Shown here: positions 35,601 through 45,432 of the stretch, piece after piece
How the letters are laid out: the number at the start of each line of letters is the position of its first letter
Numbering within the stretch: the first letter of the stretch is position 1
Assembly: GCA_947625685.1 (NCBI GenBank)
Contig: CANQPK010000021.1
Location: 1 to 57,160, forward strand
Origin: an uncultured Clostridia bacterium
Lineage (GTDB): Bacteria > Bacillota > Clostridia > TANB77 > CAG-508
DNA: 57,160 nucleotides
Direction: 5' to 3'
The notes under the pieces: model-generated
Seen by the model: only the letters and a program-made list of their open reading frames with translations
What the model was told of the DNA's origin: nothing
Databases searched by the model: none
Position numbers and translations under genes: made by a program

Positions 35601-36266
35601 ATATACACCTGTATTGGTAAATGATAAGTCCCTGCTAAAATCATTCCAATCTTGAGAGTTTAAATGATATTGATATTTTGCTATACCACTGGCATTAGTA
35701 CTTCCAGTAATTTTTAAAGTCGCATTACCATTTTTCCATACATTGTCAGTAAAATTTGATTGGAATGTAGGTACCGTTGGGTCTGTATTATCTAAGTAAA
35801 ATGCGTCACTTCTTTTATAACTTTTATTCCCTGAGGCGTCTTTTGCCATTACCCATAGATACCAGTTATTACCTGTTTCAGTATTATTTGTTATTTTAGT
35901 GCCATTTCTAAATGTTTCTACAAATTTTTCATCTTGTGGTTGGTTTGTACTTTGTGTCCAAACATATCTTAGACTTCCTTCATCAAGCTTTTTATCATCT
36001 GTTACTGTTACTACACTTCCTTGCTCTGTTTTCCATTCTCTACTTCCGTTTGTTGTAAATTTTATTTCTGGTCCTGTTTTATCTTCTTCTTCTGGTGCAA
36101 GTGCTATTGATAAAGCCATCTTCATTAAATTTTTATACCATGTATTAGCATTAATTCCTGAAATTATCTTTGTAGATTGCTGAACAGCATATGCTTTAGG
36201 TATACATATTGTGATACCTATAAGCATTACTATTATTATTAAAATTACTCTTTTTGCATTTTTCAT
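32606..36266 (-). CDS. Large sortase-anchored surface protein, recoded at its anchor
   Basis: 1219 aa after one CGG skip. A signal peptide is followed by about ten alternating bacterial Ig-like modules (repeats of GIWYLWVxAxDxxG and SGIKKYxYSxDxxxW patterns). An Asn-rich low-complexity stretch follows near residue 1140. The conventional frame ends in an implausible tail after NNNLYDKRKTST. Skipping the C at 32712 gives YDK-G-KLPQTSQDDT, then a hydrophobic helix and a KKMK tail: a complete sortase sorting signal. Wall anchoring therefore depends on the recoding event. Part of a surface operon with cohesin and dockerin genes. Confidence 0.88.
32712..32714 (-). other. CGGN recoding site before the LPQTS sorting signal
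   Basis: AAA CGGA AAA: skip of C leads into Lys-Leu-Pro-Gln-Thr and the membrane helix. Confidence 0.92.
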
Positions 36267-36293
36267 AATTTCATAATCTCCTTTGTTTATTTA

Positions 36294-39257
36294 TTATACA
36301 TGTATTTGCTCAATTTGATAGTTTCCTACTTTATCATATGCTATAAATGTATATGTTCCATTCTTTGAAACTGCATGATCTCCTTCTTCTTCTGTTTCTC
36401 TTTTAGAATTTGGAAGTACAACTTCTTTTATGCCTGTTTCTATATCTTCTGCTTTCCAGTGTAGTACTACATCTTCATTAGTCCAATTTTTTACTTCTTG
36501 CGTTACTGTCAACTTTGGTACTTTTAAATCTACATTTGATGCATCAATTTCTACAGTTCTATCATTTCCTACATTGTCATATGCTATAAATGAGTAAGTT
36601 CCAGGATGTGATATTTCAAATTCACCTTGTGCATTATTTGAAACAGTATTATCTGGTAAAATTATTCTATTAAATCCACTATGTGAATCTACTACATTCC
36701 ATTGAATTTTTATTGGTTCATTTGTAAATTGTGTATGACTTGGAGTAAGAATTATTTCTGGTGCTACCTTATCTATATTAGTTACTTCCTCTGTTATTGT
36801 TGTAGAATTGCCTAAATTATCATAAGCAGTGAATGTATATGGTCCATTATCTGTAACATCATAGTATCCACCAATATATTCTTTACTTTGTTCGTTTGGT
36901 AACGTTGTTCTGTTGTATCCACATTGTGCATCAGAAAATCTCCAATGTAGTGTTGTTAAGTCTATTGACCATTGATTTTTATCATATGTTACAGAACCTA
37001 CTGGAGGAGTTCTGTCAATTTTAAATGGTCCTATAATTCTTTCTTTGCTAACATTACCGGCCTTGTCTTTTGCTTTAATGTGTAAATATTTTATGCTATC
37101 TTGTTCTATTGTAATTTTGTCATTTTGTTTAGTTATTTCTTGGCTCCAATTTGTAGCATCAGTTAATCCTTCTGTTATTGCATATTGATAACTTGCAAAT
37201 CCGCTTCCTAATCTGTCTTTAAATGTTAAATTGACATCAATTGATCTTGTCCAATCAGTACTTGTTGGAGTTGCAGTAACTTCTGGTGCTTCATCATCTG
37301 GTATGATTGTAAATGTTCTTTTAAATTCTTCTGATTTCATTCCTCTATCATTTGTGACTATTAATCCTAATGTATAATTTCCTTCTCCTTGTGCCATATA
37401 GTCTACTACTGGTTCTTTTCCTTTTGTTACTACTCTTCCTTCTTTATATAAAATCCATTCTTCGTCTACTATTTTTCCTCCATATGGATCATATGAACCA
37501 TCTACAATTTCTAATTGCTCATAAATAGAATTATTTCTATTTTTTATTTTAAATGATGCAATTGGTTTTACATCTTGATTTGTTGTAATATATTTATTGG
37601 CTGGTGCACTCCATTCTCCTTGGAAGTCCTTTACTGTTAGTTGAACTAAGAAGTCTGTTCCTCCTGTTGTGCTTGTTAACATGCCTTCTTCCCATGTAGT
37701 ATCACCCACTTTTCTATGTTCCCATTTTACTTCTTCTATACCTTTATTAGATGTAGAATACTTATCTAGGTCATAACCTACATTTGTAAGTTTTATATTA
37801 CTTCCTGTCATCGCTACTTCAATTTCAGCAACTGGTCTTCTATGTACATATATATATGTTGGTTCTATATTTCTATCTTCATACAGGATTTCAAATTTCC
37901 CTGTTTTATCAAATGATGTAATCATATCTTTTATATAATTTCCTGATTCTTCAAATTGTCCTAAATCATTTTCAAAATATTCACAGTCGTGTATTATTTT
38001 CCATTTACCTAATGGGAAATCTTCACTTACTGCATTTTTCATTATGCCCTCATCTTCTGAGCTTAATATTGTATTATCAGTTAAAAGTACATAGTTAGAG
38101 CTTTGCCTTGTTTCTATTAAGCTTTTTATATATTCCGCTGTTTTGCTTATACTATTTTCATAATTTATATTATTTATAAATGTTCCATTACCATTATTGG
38201 CTTGAATAAAATCACTGGATTGACTTACATTTACATCTTTTCCCCATCCAACATAATGTATTTCATCATTAATCATTCTTGTAAGTAATTCTCCTAAACT
38301 TGTTGGCTCGTTTAATTGTTTATTAATATTGTCTTCTACATTAACTAAAACTTTAATTGCATCTTCTCTCCAGTCAGGCTCTCTTAGAACCTCTTCTAAT
38401 GTTTTTGATTTTTCAGTTGATAAACTGATATTTTGTAATGTAAATGCTCCTATACTACTACAACCATGACTATAGTGATCTGAGAAAAATCCGAATCCTG
38501 TTCCTTTAGGATCATCTTCTATGTCTATAACTTGAGTTGATGAAAGTCCCCCTCCTGAAACTTCTATCGTTTGTTTTGATGCCATTACTGTTAATGTTCC
38601 AGATTTATTAATACTAAGTGCTTTTACTAAAGTTTTTGTCATATTAGTTCCATTTTGACCTATAACATATGTAAATTTCCAAATTGCGCCATTTTGTCCA
38701 CTTGCAGAACCTGTCCAATTATAATTATTGAAGCTAAGCATATATCCTGTTAAAGTACTTCCTTCTCTATGGACTCTTAATAACATACCTGCTGCATTAA
38801 AACTATCACCAAAGTCTATATTATATCCAAATGTAAAAGTTTGTTTAAGATCATCATTAGGTATAATCCATATTGCGTTTTTTCCTGGCCTTGATGGATT
38901 TCCTCTCATTACAACATTTTGTCCTGTACTGTCTAGAGTTAAACTTCCTATACTTGTACTTACATCTTGTTCCCATTGAAATGAATTTTGTAAGTCAACT
39001 TGTTGAGCTTCTATTGCTGATATGTTAACTTTATCTGTATCTACCGCTAATTTTTTAAGCGCTGCTCTTAAATCTTGTTCAAAAGTTGTCAAATCAGTTT
39101 CTGTTTTCGCCTTTGCTAATACTACATCTATATATGGCTGTGGTATTAGCTTTAAGCTTACCATATTTGCTGCATTAACATTAAATATCGGTAACTGTAT
39201 TGAATATATTAATATAATTATTAAAGTTATCGCTAATATTCTTTTTATGTTCTTCAC
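36294..39257 (-). CDS. Large secreted surface protein with lectin-like and Ig-like domains
   Basis: 987 aa starting at GTG 39257 (AAAGGAG upstream). A signal peptide (1-30) precedes a lectin/concanavalin-like beta-sandwich region (about 85-280), a helical middle part, and several Ig-like repeats (YTFTAYDNLGNST and TYSFIAYDNVGND type). No sortase motif, dockerin or catalytic signature is visible. It lies between the LPXTG-type and dockerin genes with gaps under 30 bp, so it is co-expressed and probably part of the same surface structure. Confidence 0.8.
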   Translation of the reverse strand: MKNIKRILAITLIIILIYSIQLPIFNVNAANMVSLKLIPQPYIDVVLAKAKTETDLTTFEQDLRAALKKLAVDTDKVNISAIEAQQVDLQNSFQWEQDVSTSIGSLTLDSTGQNVVMRGNPSRPGKNAIWIIPNDDLKQTFTFGYNIDFGDSFNAAGMLLRVHREGSTLTGYMLSFNNYNWTGSASGQNGAIWKFTYVIGQNGTNMTKTLVKALSINKSGTLTVMASKQTIEVSGGGLSSTQVIDIEDDPKGTGFGFFSDHYSHGCSSIGAFTLQNISLSTEKSKTLEEVLREPDWREDAIKVLVNVEDNINKQLNEPTSLGELLTRMINDEIHYVGWGKDVNVSQSSDFIQANNGNGTFINNINYENSISKTAEYIKSLIETRQSSNYVLLTDNTILSSEDEGIMKNAVSEDFPLGKWKIIHDCEYFENDLGQFEESGNYIKDMITSFDKTGKFEILYEDRNIEPTYIYVHRRPVAEIEVAMTGSNIKLTNVGYDLDKYSTSNKGIEEVKWEHRKVGDTTWEEGMLTSTTGGTDFLVQLTVKDFQGEWSAPANKYITTNQDVKPIASFKIKNRNNSIYEQLEIVDGSYDPYGGKIVDEEWILYKEGRVVTKGKEPVVDYMAQGEGNYTLGLIVTNDRGMKSEEFKRTFTIIPDDEAPEVTATPTSTDWTRSIDVNLTFKDRLGSGFASYQYAITEGLTDATNWSQEITKQNDKITIEQDSIKYLHIKAKDKAGNVSKERIIGPFKIDRTPPVGSVTYDKNQWSIDLTTLHWRFSDAQCGYNRTTLPNEQSKEYIGGYYDVTDNGPYTFTAYDNLGNSTTITEEVTNIDKVAPEIILTPSHTQFTNEPIKIQWNVVDSHSGFNRIILPDNTVSNNAQGEFEISHPGTYSFIAYDNVGNDRTVEIDASNVDLKVPKLTVTQEVKNWTNEDVVLHWKAEDIETGIKEVVLPNSKRETEEEGDHAVSKNGTYTFIAYDKVGNYQIEQIHV

Positions 39258-39276
39258 AACATTAGCTCCTTTCTTT

Positions 39277-41463
39277 TTATACTAATTCTTTTACTATCTT
39301 AAATGGTATTTTTGTATCATTTTCTTTTATTTCTTGTATTACTAACCTAGAATAAGTTTTTACACCTGATTCTTTTTCATCTTTCAATACAAATGTATTA
39401 TTGCTATTTTTCTTTCCTGTAATATTTATACTTCTATTTATTGTATTATTTTCATCCCAATCTTCATTTGTTACTACTTCATCAAACATGCCTGCATTTG
39501 ATGAATGTTTCCAAGTAGTTCCACTTCCATTAATATATAGTCCAATCATGAATACTAAATTGTCAGGAAAATATTTTAAGTCATTTATTACAATTCCATC
39601 TTTCCTTACTAATCTAATATATCCACTAGCTTGTAATGTTGCTCCATTATCTTTGTTTTCTACTTGAATATATTTTGTTCCGTCTGAAATTCCATTATCT
39701 GATATGATAAATTCATCTTCGCTTATTGCATTATCACTGCTATTTGTTTGTGAAATATTATTTACAACAAATTCTACATATTCTATTTGATTTACTTCAA
39801 TCATTTCCATATCCATTTGCACTTGTGTTGTTGCGGTATTTTCTGCATTATCTGTAACTCTTACTTCAACTATATGTGATGCAGAAGACTGATTAGTTGC
39901 AATGCAACTTACTGTTTCGTCTGAAGATCTTATTTCTTCATAAAGACTTCCATCAATATAAAATCCATATTTTGCAATTCCTGATGTAGCATCTGTAGCT
40001 TTTGCTGTTATTTTAAATCCTGTTCCTGTCTTTTCTGTTATATTAACATTTAAATTTGTTGGTATTGTAGCATCTCTTTTGATAGTTTGCTCTATTTCAT
40101 TTATATTTCCTGCATTATCATAAGTTTTTACTAGTACTTTTATATCTCCATCCCTATTTATTACTATTTGTCCATTATCTGCTATCTCTGTTTCTTCTTG
40201 TATTTGCATTCCTGATAATTCATAAGTAACTTTGTTTATTCCAGATAAATTGTCATTTCCATGTTCTATCAATATTTCTACATCTTTGTTATAATATCCA
40301 TTTGATAATTTTAGTGTTTCTATATTTAAGTTCGAATTTTCTGGCCTTGTTTTATCTATTTTAATCGTAAATTCCTTTGTTCTGGTCTTCCCCGTTTCGT
40401 CTGTTGCTGTTAAAACTACTGTTGATATTCCTTCATTACTTATTACCATTTCACCTGTCGTTTCATCTGTAATTACCGTGTCTCCTTTAACTGTATAGGT
40501 TAAATTTAAACTTAATTCTAACTCGCCATCTATACTTTCTTTCGTTTCTATTGGTTTTATATATACATTTTGATTTGTCCATGTATTATCTTCATATATA
40601 TTGCCATTTTTATCATTTAGTCTCATTTCTAATCCTATATTACTTTCACTTATCTCTCCAGCTCTTATTTTTATTGTAATTATTGTAGCATCCGATCTTT
40701 GTCCTTTTTTAGAGTAAGTATAACTTCTTATTTTATATACTCCATCTTCTTTAAATTCTATTATTCCATCATCTTGTATATCTGTTTCTTCAACATAGGT
40801 ATGTCCATCTATTGTATATGTAGTCTTTTCTACATTTTCTTTCTCTGTTTCTGTAATCTTAATGGTTGGTAATGTTATATACCATCCTGCATTTGATATT
40901 TGTCCAGATATTACTTCTATCATTGGACTTTTAGGTTTTTGAATCTTTCCTATATTTAACCTTCCATATACTACATAATTTATAAGTACTGTTAAATCAA
41001 TTTGGTTTACTTTATCATCATTATTTATATCTGCACATAATAATTTTATTCCTGTTAATTCTGATCCTTGTAAACCTATAATGTGTTTAATTAATTGTGT
41101 GATTTCTATTTGATTTGAGAGTCCATCAGAATTAAAATCTCCAACAACACTTGTTACATATTGTTTCTCTACATTATCAAATTTTACTATCATATTTGTT
41201 GCTACATAGCCAGTTTTTACTTCTTCTTGCAAAGAGCTATCTTTGTATATATGTACAGTATCTTCATCAACATTAAATCCTGATTTGAATTGCTCGACAC
41301 TTGTCCTTGGTAGTATTCTACCAATATATGATTGTGTCTCAGATATTAGATATTGATCACTTTCTACATATACATTTGAGGCTCCACAAATAACATTATT
41401 TGAAAACATTAAGCATGTAAAAATAATTATGAATAATACAATTCTCCAAATTGTTTTCTTCAT
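39277..41463 (-). CDS. Secreted dockerin protein with Ig-like repeats (paralogue 2)
   Basis: 728 aa, paralogue of the 30302 gene along its whole length. It has a signal peptide, a shared N-terminal module (TQSYIGRILPRTSVEQFKS), dockerin-like repeats (GDFNSDGLSNQIEITQLI and ADINNDDKVNQIDLTVLI, about 115-175), Ig-like repeats with IAKYGFYIDGSLYEE, and the same C-terminal domain. First gene of the surface operon, with AGGAGAAGGAG before the ATG. It presumably docks to the cohesin protein encoded at the end of the cluster. Confidence 0.85.
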   Translation of the reverse strand: MKKTIWRIVLFIIIFTCLMFSNNVICGASNVYVESDQYLISETQSYIGRILPRTSVEQFKSGFNVDEDTVHIYKDSSLQEEVKTGYVATNMIVKFDNVEKQYVTSVVGDFNSDGLSNQIEITQLIKHIIGLQGSELTGIKLLCADINNDDKVNQIDLTVLINYVVYGRLNIGKIQKPKSPMIEVISGQISNAGWYITLPTIKITETEKENVEKTTYTIDGHTYVEETDIQDDGIIEFKEDGVYKIRSYTYSKKGQRSDATIITIKIRAGEISESNIGLEMRLNDKNGNIYEDNTWTNQNVYIKPIETKESIDGELELSLNLTYTVKGDTVITDETTGEMVISNEGISTVVLTATDETGKTRTKEFTIKIDKTRPENSNLNIETLKLSNGYYNKDVEILIEHGNDNLSGINKVTYELSGMQIQEETEIADNGQIVINRDGDIKVLVKTYDNAGNINEIEQTIKRDATIPTNLNVNITEKTGTGFKITAKATDATSGIAKYGFYIDGSLYEEIRSSDETVSCIATNQSSASHIVEVRVTDNAENTATTQVQMDMEMIEVNQIEYVEFVVNNISQTNSSDNAISEDEFIISDNGISDGTKYIQVENKDNGATLQASGYIRLVRKDGIVINDLKYFPDNLVFMIGLYINGSGTTWKHSSNAGMFDEVVTNEDWDENNTINRSINITGKKNSNNTFVLKDEKESGVKTYSRLVIQEIKENDTKIPFKIVKELV

Positions 41464-41500
41464 GTTCTCCTTCTCCTTGTACTTATAATAAATTAATTAT

Positions 41501-41529
41501 ATTTTAGTTTTTTCGTTTTACTAAGTCAA
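41501..41529 (-). promoter_or_regulatory. Promoter of the surface operon
   Basis: TTGACT, a 17-base spacer and TAAAAT on the minus strand, about 40 bases before the 41463 start. Confidence 0.75.
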
Positions 41530-41760
41530 TGGTAGTTATTGGCATTAAAATATAAAGCAATCCATTTGTTGCTACGGAAGTACTTTTGGCGATTTCTAAT
41601 TATGTTATTTTACATTTTCTTTACTTTTTCGTTACATTTTATTGTCTTTTCTTAATTTTTTCATTTTATTCTCTGAATTGAGCTAATTCCCTAGTTTTAA
41701 TGGTTTTTGCCTTAATTAATAAAATTTTTTTATTTTTTAATTATTTTTATTCTTATTCAT

Positions 41761-41812
41761 TAAAATACACCTCAAATATTAGATTCTCATCTAACATTTA
41801 AGGTGTATTTTA
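41761..41812 (-). terminator. Terminator of the radical SAM gene
   Basis: TAAAATACACCTTAAATGTTAGAT pairs with its complement; a T-rich run follows, directly after the stop at 41819. Confidence 0.85.
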
Positions 41813-41818
41813 TTTATT

Positions 41819-42697
41819 TTAATATTCCCATTTTGGTACGTACTGTTCTTCATTTTCATCTGAATAGTCTTGCATATATCCATTTTGGATATCTAATTTA
41901 TATATGTAGTCTTCTATTTCTTGATATTCTTCCTTTGTTAACTTTCTATTTATTTCATCATACTCTTTTGCCTTGTATGTCGGAAAATATTGTGTCATTA
42001 CACTTATATAAACTCTTTCATCTACATTTTCCTTTATCCACTCTAAAACTTTTTTACTGTTTTCTATATTATTTGGTAAAACTAGATGCCTTATAATTAA
42101 TCCTTTCGTTATCATTCCTTTTTCATTAAATTTAGGTGCTCCAACTTGCCTATACATCTCTTTTATTGCATTTGTAGCTATTTCAAAATAATTTTTAATA
42201 TTTGAATACTTAACTGCTTCTTTCTCATAGTAATATTTTAAATCTGGTAAATATACATCTATAAATCCATCTAAGCTTTTTAGAGTTTCTATGTTTTCAT
42301 ATCCATTTGTGTTATATATTATAGGTATTTTTAGGCCTTCCTTTTTTGCAAGCTTTATTGCTTTTATTATTTTATCTGCATAAATTGTAGGACTTACTAA
42401 ATTTATATTTTCTGCTTTATTTTCTTGCTGTTTTAACATAATATCTGCTAATTCTTCTACTTCTATTTTTCTTCCATTCCCTAAATTACTTATTTCATAA
42501 TTTTGGCAAAATACACAATTTAAGTTACATTTTGAAAAAAATATTGTTCCTGATCCATTTTCTCCACTTATGCATGGTTCTTCAAATTTATGTAGGCTTG
42601 CTCCTCCTATTTCTATTTTATCTCCTGCTTTGCATCTTCCAACATTTTTGCTTCTATCTATCATGCATTTATGTGGACATATTGTACATTTATCCAT
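41819..42697 (-). CDS. Radical SAM protein, PflA-like
   Basis: 292-aa radical SAM enzyme of the putative pyruvate-formate-lyase-activating (COG1313-like) group. The 4Fe-4S motif is CNLNCVFC near residues 62-69. An N-terminal Cys cluster CTICPHKC (4-11) also fits the group. Central strands (NLVSPTIY, IYNTNGYE) fit the SAM-binding barrel. Substrate unknown. The start at 42697 has AAGGGAG upstream; that ribosome site lies inside the end of the DUF1653 gene, so the pair is translationally linked. An ATG 27 bases upstream is less likely. Confidence 0.85.
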   Translation of the reverse strand: MDKCTICPHKCMIDRSKNVGRCKAGDKIEIGGASLHKFEEPCISGENGSGTIFFSKCNLNCVFCQNYEISNLGNGRKIEVEELADIMLKQQENKAENINLVSPTIYADKIIKAIKLAKKEGLKIPIIYNTNGYENIETLKSLDGFIDVYLPDLKYYYEKEAVKYSNIKNYFEIATNAIKEMYRQVGAPKFNEKGMITKGLIIRHLVLPNNIENSKKVLEWIKENVDERVYISVMTQYFPTYKAKEYDEINRKLTKEEYQEIEDYIYKLDIQNGYMQDYSDENEEQYVPKWEY

Positions 42698-42698
42698 T

Positions 42699-42959
42699 TT
42701 ATTCTCCCTTAAAATTTTTTGCATTACTTTCTATATCTTTTAATTCAAATCTATATTCCTGCTTTACATTTGGATATTTTTTTCTATCTACTTTTTCTAG
42801 AAACATTTCATATGGTCTTATATATAGCTCATTATTTCCATATAAAGCTCTATAACATACATATTTTTCTTTTGTTTCACTATGTGTTGCTACATCTTCT
42901 ACAATATAATAATCTCCTTTAAAATGTCTGTATATTCCTTTTATCTTTAATTCTTGCAT
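42699..42959 (-). CDS. DUF1653 small protein
   Basis: 86-aa single-domain protein with the DUF1653 pattern GIYRHFKGDYYIVEDVATHS and CYRALYGNNELYIRPYEMFL. Function not established. It ends one base before the start of the radical SAM gene and supplies its ribosome site. The start at 42959 has GGAG upstream. Confidence 0.88.
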   Translation of the reverse strand: MQELKIKGIYRHFKGDYYIVEDVATHSETKEKYVCYRALYGNNELYIRPYEMFLEKVDRKKYPNVKQEYRFELKDIESNAKNFKGE

Positions 42960-42990
42960 AGTTTTTCTCCTTTCAATGTTTATGAATTAA

Positions 42991-43028
42991 TTATATATTA
43001 TTGATTTTTAAAAATCAATAATATATAA
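42991..43028. repeat. 38-base perfect palindrome
   Basis: TTATATATTATTGATTTTT followed immediately by its exact reverse complement. It lies between the DUF1653 gene start and the terminator of the 43069 gene. It may extend the adjacent terminator or be a protein-binding site. Confidence 0.8.
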
Positions 43029-43029
43029 A

Positions 43030-43059
43030 GGAGAGACTCTGGAATTCCAAAGTCTCTCC
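43030..43059 (-). terminator. Terminator of the 43069 gene
   Basis: GGAGAGACT..AGTCTCTCC stem with loop around GGAATTCC, 10 bases past the stop. Confidence 0.8.
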
Positions 43060-43068
43060 TTATCGTTT

Positions 43069-43536
43069 TTATGCAACCTTGAAGCTCTTTCTGATAGTTT
43101 CTGTCTGTTTCTTTGCAGCTTTTTCAGCCATCTTAAGCTCTTTTTTGGCATATCGCACATATGCTTTATGGGCATCTTCCAAACGTCTTCTTCTCATTTC
43201 CTGATCTGTAATTTTCATATTCCACCTCCTGTCTTCTCTCTCCTGCATCATGTTTCTTTCTTTCTGCTTTTCCTTAGCTTCCCTTTTCTGTTCATGCTTA
43301 GCTTCCTTCTCTTCTATCCGATTAAGCCCTTTTCTATATTTGACTTGCTTAATCAAATAGTGCGCGGTAAAGATGTTGACATTGAGGTTTTGACAAATTG
43401 CTCTGTAAGTGGAGATAATGCTGGGTTTGCCTTCTTCGTCGCCACACATTACTGCATCGACGAATGCCAGACGAGAATTGTCATCCGAAATATTCTCGTC
43501 TATCCGCTTGGTGTACCAGTTTTTCTTAAATGACAT
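43069..43536 (-). CDS. Unknown 155-aa basic protein, GC-richer, probably acquired
   Basis: No family recognised. The N-terminal part (about 20-65) may fold as a small helical DNA-binding-like domain (PSIISTYRAICQNLNVNIF). The remainder is a long, highly charged Lys/Arg/Glu coiled coil. GC content and codon choice (AAG CGG, GTC GAT, ACC GCG CAC) differ sharply from neighbours. It contains two in-frame CGG codons (43504 and 43318) read as Arg if the gene is intact. With the CGG skip seen elsewhere the first would lead straight to a TAG stop. It has its own promoter and terminator, like the spoIIID-like cassette. Confidence 0.7.
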   Translation of the reverse strand: MSFKKNWYTKRIDENISDDNSRLAFVDAVMCGDEEGKPSIISTYRAICQNLNVNIFTAHYLIKQVKYRKGLNRIEEKEAKHEQKREAKEKQKERNMMQEREDRRWNMKITDQEMRRRRLEDAHKAYVRYAKKELKMAEKAAKKQTETIRKSFKVA

Positions 43537-43596
43537 TTTGAATCTCCTTTCATAATAATATGTGCCTTTTTCTATATGGCCTTTGCCATTTAGTTT

Positions 43597-43625
43597 ATAA
43601 TATCATATTTATACCAATTTTGCAA
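43597..43625 (-). promoter_or_regulatory. Promoter of the 43069 gene
   Basis: TTGCAA, a 17-base spacer and TATTAT on the minus strand. Downstream lies a small inverted repeat ATGGCAAAGGCCAT (about 43577-43590) that could be an operator. Confidence 0.65.
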
Positions 43626-43645
43626 TAAATTTACATAAAATACTA

Positions 43646-43676
43646 AAGCAGGTAACTTAATTTAGTTACCTGCTAC
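43646..43676 (-). terminator. Terminator of the SASP gene
   Basis: AGCAGGTAACT..AGTTACCTGCT hairpin, 39 bases past the stop. Confidence 0.8.
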
Positions 43677-43714
43677 TATTTTCTATTATTATTTTTTGTT
43701 ATATTTTTCTCTTA

Positions 43715-43888
43715 TTATTTTTCTACGCTTCTATTTGCTATTTCTATTGCTTTTGATACTATATTTCCACAAGTTTTTGAGGATACATTTCCCCATCCTC
43801 CTTCATTTTTTACTGTATCATATACTCCTAATTCTTTTGCTATTTCTTCTTTTAAATTTTCAGACATTATACTTCTATTCTTAGACAT
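43715..43888 (-). CDS. Alpha/beta-type small acid-soluble spore protein
   Basis: 57-aa protein. LKEEIAKELGVYDTVK (12-27) and GWGNVSSKTCGNIVSKAI (31-48) match the two conserved blocks of alpha/beta-type SASPs, close to the short clostridial SspF-like forms. These coat and protect spore DNA. The start at 43888 has AAGGAGG upstream. It supports spore formation in this organism and stands just downstream of ypeB. A Cys in the second block is uncommon. No in-frame CGG. Confidence 0.82.
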   Translation of the reverse strand: MSKNRSIMSENLKEEIAKELGVYDTVKNEGGWGNVSSKTCGNIVSKAIEIANRSVEK

Positions 43889-43968
43889 TTTATTTACCTC
43901 CTTATTTAAGAGATAAATATATTATTTGCATTTTTTTTAAATTTATTTGAGGCATTTTTTTCAAAATT

Positions 43969-45360
43969 TTAAGTTGTAAGTGTTCCGTTAGGTGTATTTA
44001 CTATCATTAATATATCTTCTTCTTTTCCGTTTTCTGCATTTATATATACTAAAAACTCATTATCAGAAACTTTTCCTTTGAATTCCCAGCATAATATTTC
44101 TGTATTATATTCAGTTGGAATTATTGACAAATTTTGACTGGTTATTTCTATTCTATCATTTAATTTTTCTTTTGCTTTTTCTACTGATATTATATTTTTG
44201 TTTATATTTCTTACCTCATGACAATTTAAATATCCTGCTGTTTCCATTCCTAATATTTCGCCATTATCTAATGCAATTTTTAATTTTATTAAATCAGGAT
44301 ATATTACTACATTGTCTTGTGTATATGCATAATTTATTACAATATTATTTTCTTGAACCATGTAATAGGTTTCCTTCATATTGCTGTATCCTTTTTCGTC
44401 TAAAAATTTCTTTCCAATTTCAACCGCTTCTTGTTCTTTTATTTTCTTTTCAGTAATTTCTCTATAACTATTGAAATATACTATATGTCCTCCTTTTTTT
44501 GAAATAGCTATACTTTTTGTTAAATCGTTATTTTTTACAATAAATCCATAGCTTTCAATATGGCCATTTTCCGATAGACCATTACTTGATATATCCTCAT
44601 CCTTTGCATTTAAAAATTTCTTGACAATTTCTTTTGCTTCATTTTCATCTATATCATTACCTGTTAATCCTTTTTTCTCAGTGCTTGTCATATGCTCTGA
44701 AAATGCTCCATCATATATTAATCCTGTATAATCATCAAATGTAGTTTCTATATTTCCAAAACTGTCTGTGGACATGTTGCTAACCTGCTGGGCAAATGCT
44801 TTCTTCCCTTCTTTTGTGAGTTCTCCCCAGCTTATACTTCCATCATTTATCTCATTTGATAGCTCATTTAATGTTTCTTTTAATGTTACTGCATAACCAT
44901 GTAGCTCCTCTAAATGCTTTAATTCTTCATCTGTTAAATCTTTTCCATCTATCGCTTTCATAGATAATGAGTAACTGTAATCACCAACTTGATTTAAAAA
45001 TTTTTGTGCGTTTGATAATCCTTCTGTGTTTATTGGTATTTGAGATAAATAAGCTTCTCCTAGTTTTGCTTCACTCCATACATTTGACAATGTTTCTGCT
45101 CCATGCTCTCTATCTGATGTTATAGTTGCTTTTGCAAGATATGTTTCTATCTTATCTACATAGTTTATTAATTCATAAAATGCCATATTGTATCCATTCT
45201 CTGATGCTTGTCTATATTCTCTTTGTTTGCTATAAGTATATATTGCAAGTGCTATTACAGCAATTAATAGTATTACTATTATCATAACAATGCTAAACAT
45301 ATGTCTATCTTTTAATCGATTCTTCCAGTCTGTAAATTTTGTTTGTATGTTTTCTTGCAT
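43969..45360 (-). CDS. ypeB: Spore germination protein YpeB
   Basis: 463 aa: an N-terminal transmembrane helix (about 25-45), a helical YpeB domain (about 50-200; YSKQREYRQASENGYNMAF) and C-terminal PepSY-type repeats (about 240-460; EAVEIGKKFLDEKGYSNM). YpeB stabilises the cortex-lytic enzyme SleB in spores. sleB itself is not adjacent. I chose the ATG at 45360, since GGAAAGGA lies eight bases before it; the ATG nine bases earlier touches the ribosome site. Confidence 0.88.
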   Translation of the reverse strand: MQENIQTKFTDWKNRLKDRHMFSIVMIIVILLIAVIALAIYTYSKQREYRQASENGYNMAFYELINYVDKIETYLAKATITSDREHGAETLSNVWSEAKLGEAYLSQIPINTEGLSNAQKFLNQVGDYSYSLSMKAIDGKDLTDEELKHLEELHGYAVTLKETLNELSNEINDGSISWGELTKEGKKAFAQQVSNMSTDSFGNIETTFDDYTGLIYDGAFSEHMTSTEKKGLTGNDIDENEAKEIVKKFLNAKDEDISSNGLSENGHIESYGFIVKNNDLTKSIAISKKGGHIVYFNSYREITEKKIKEQEAVEIGKKFLDEKGYSNMKETYYMVQENNIVINYAYTQDNVVIYPDLIKLKIALDNGEILGMETAGYLNCHEVRNINKNIISVEKAKEKLNDRIEITSQNLSIIPTEYNTEILCWEFKGKVSDNEFLVYINAENGKEEDILMIVNTPNGTLTT

Positions 45361-45432
45361 ATTTTTCATTCCTTTCCAAAATAAGTATTTTAATATTCAT
45401 ATTCTACCTATTTTTTCAGGAATTTATACTTT

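Larger units (their letters stand above)
41464..41818. other. 355-base intergenic region
   Basis: It holds the promoter of the surface operon, an AT-rich spacer without recognisable gene, and the terminator of the radical SAM gene. Confidence 0.7.

Noticed and set aside
41464..41818. Riboswitch upstream of the surface operon
   Set aside because: Inverted elements near 41530-41590 lie upstream of the promoter, so they would not be transcribed; no known riboswitch core was recognised.
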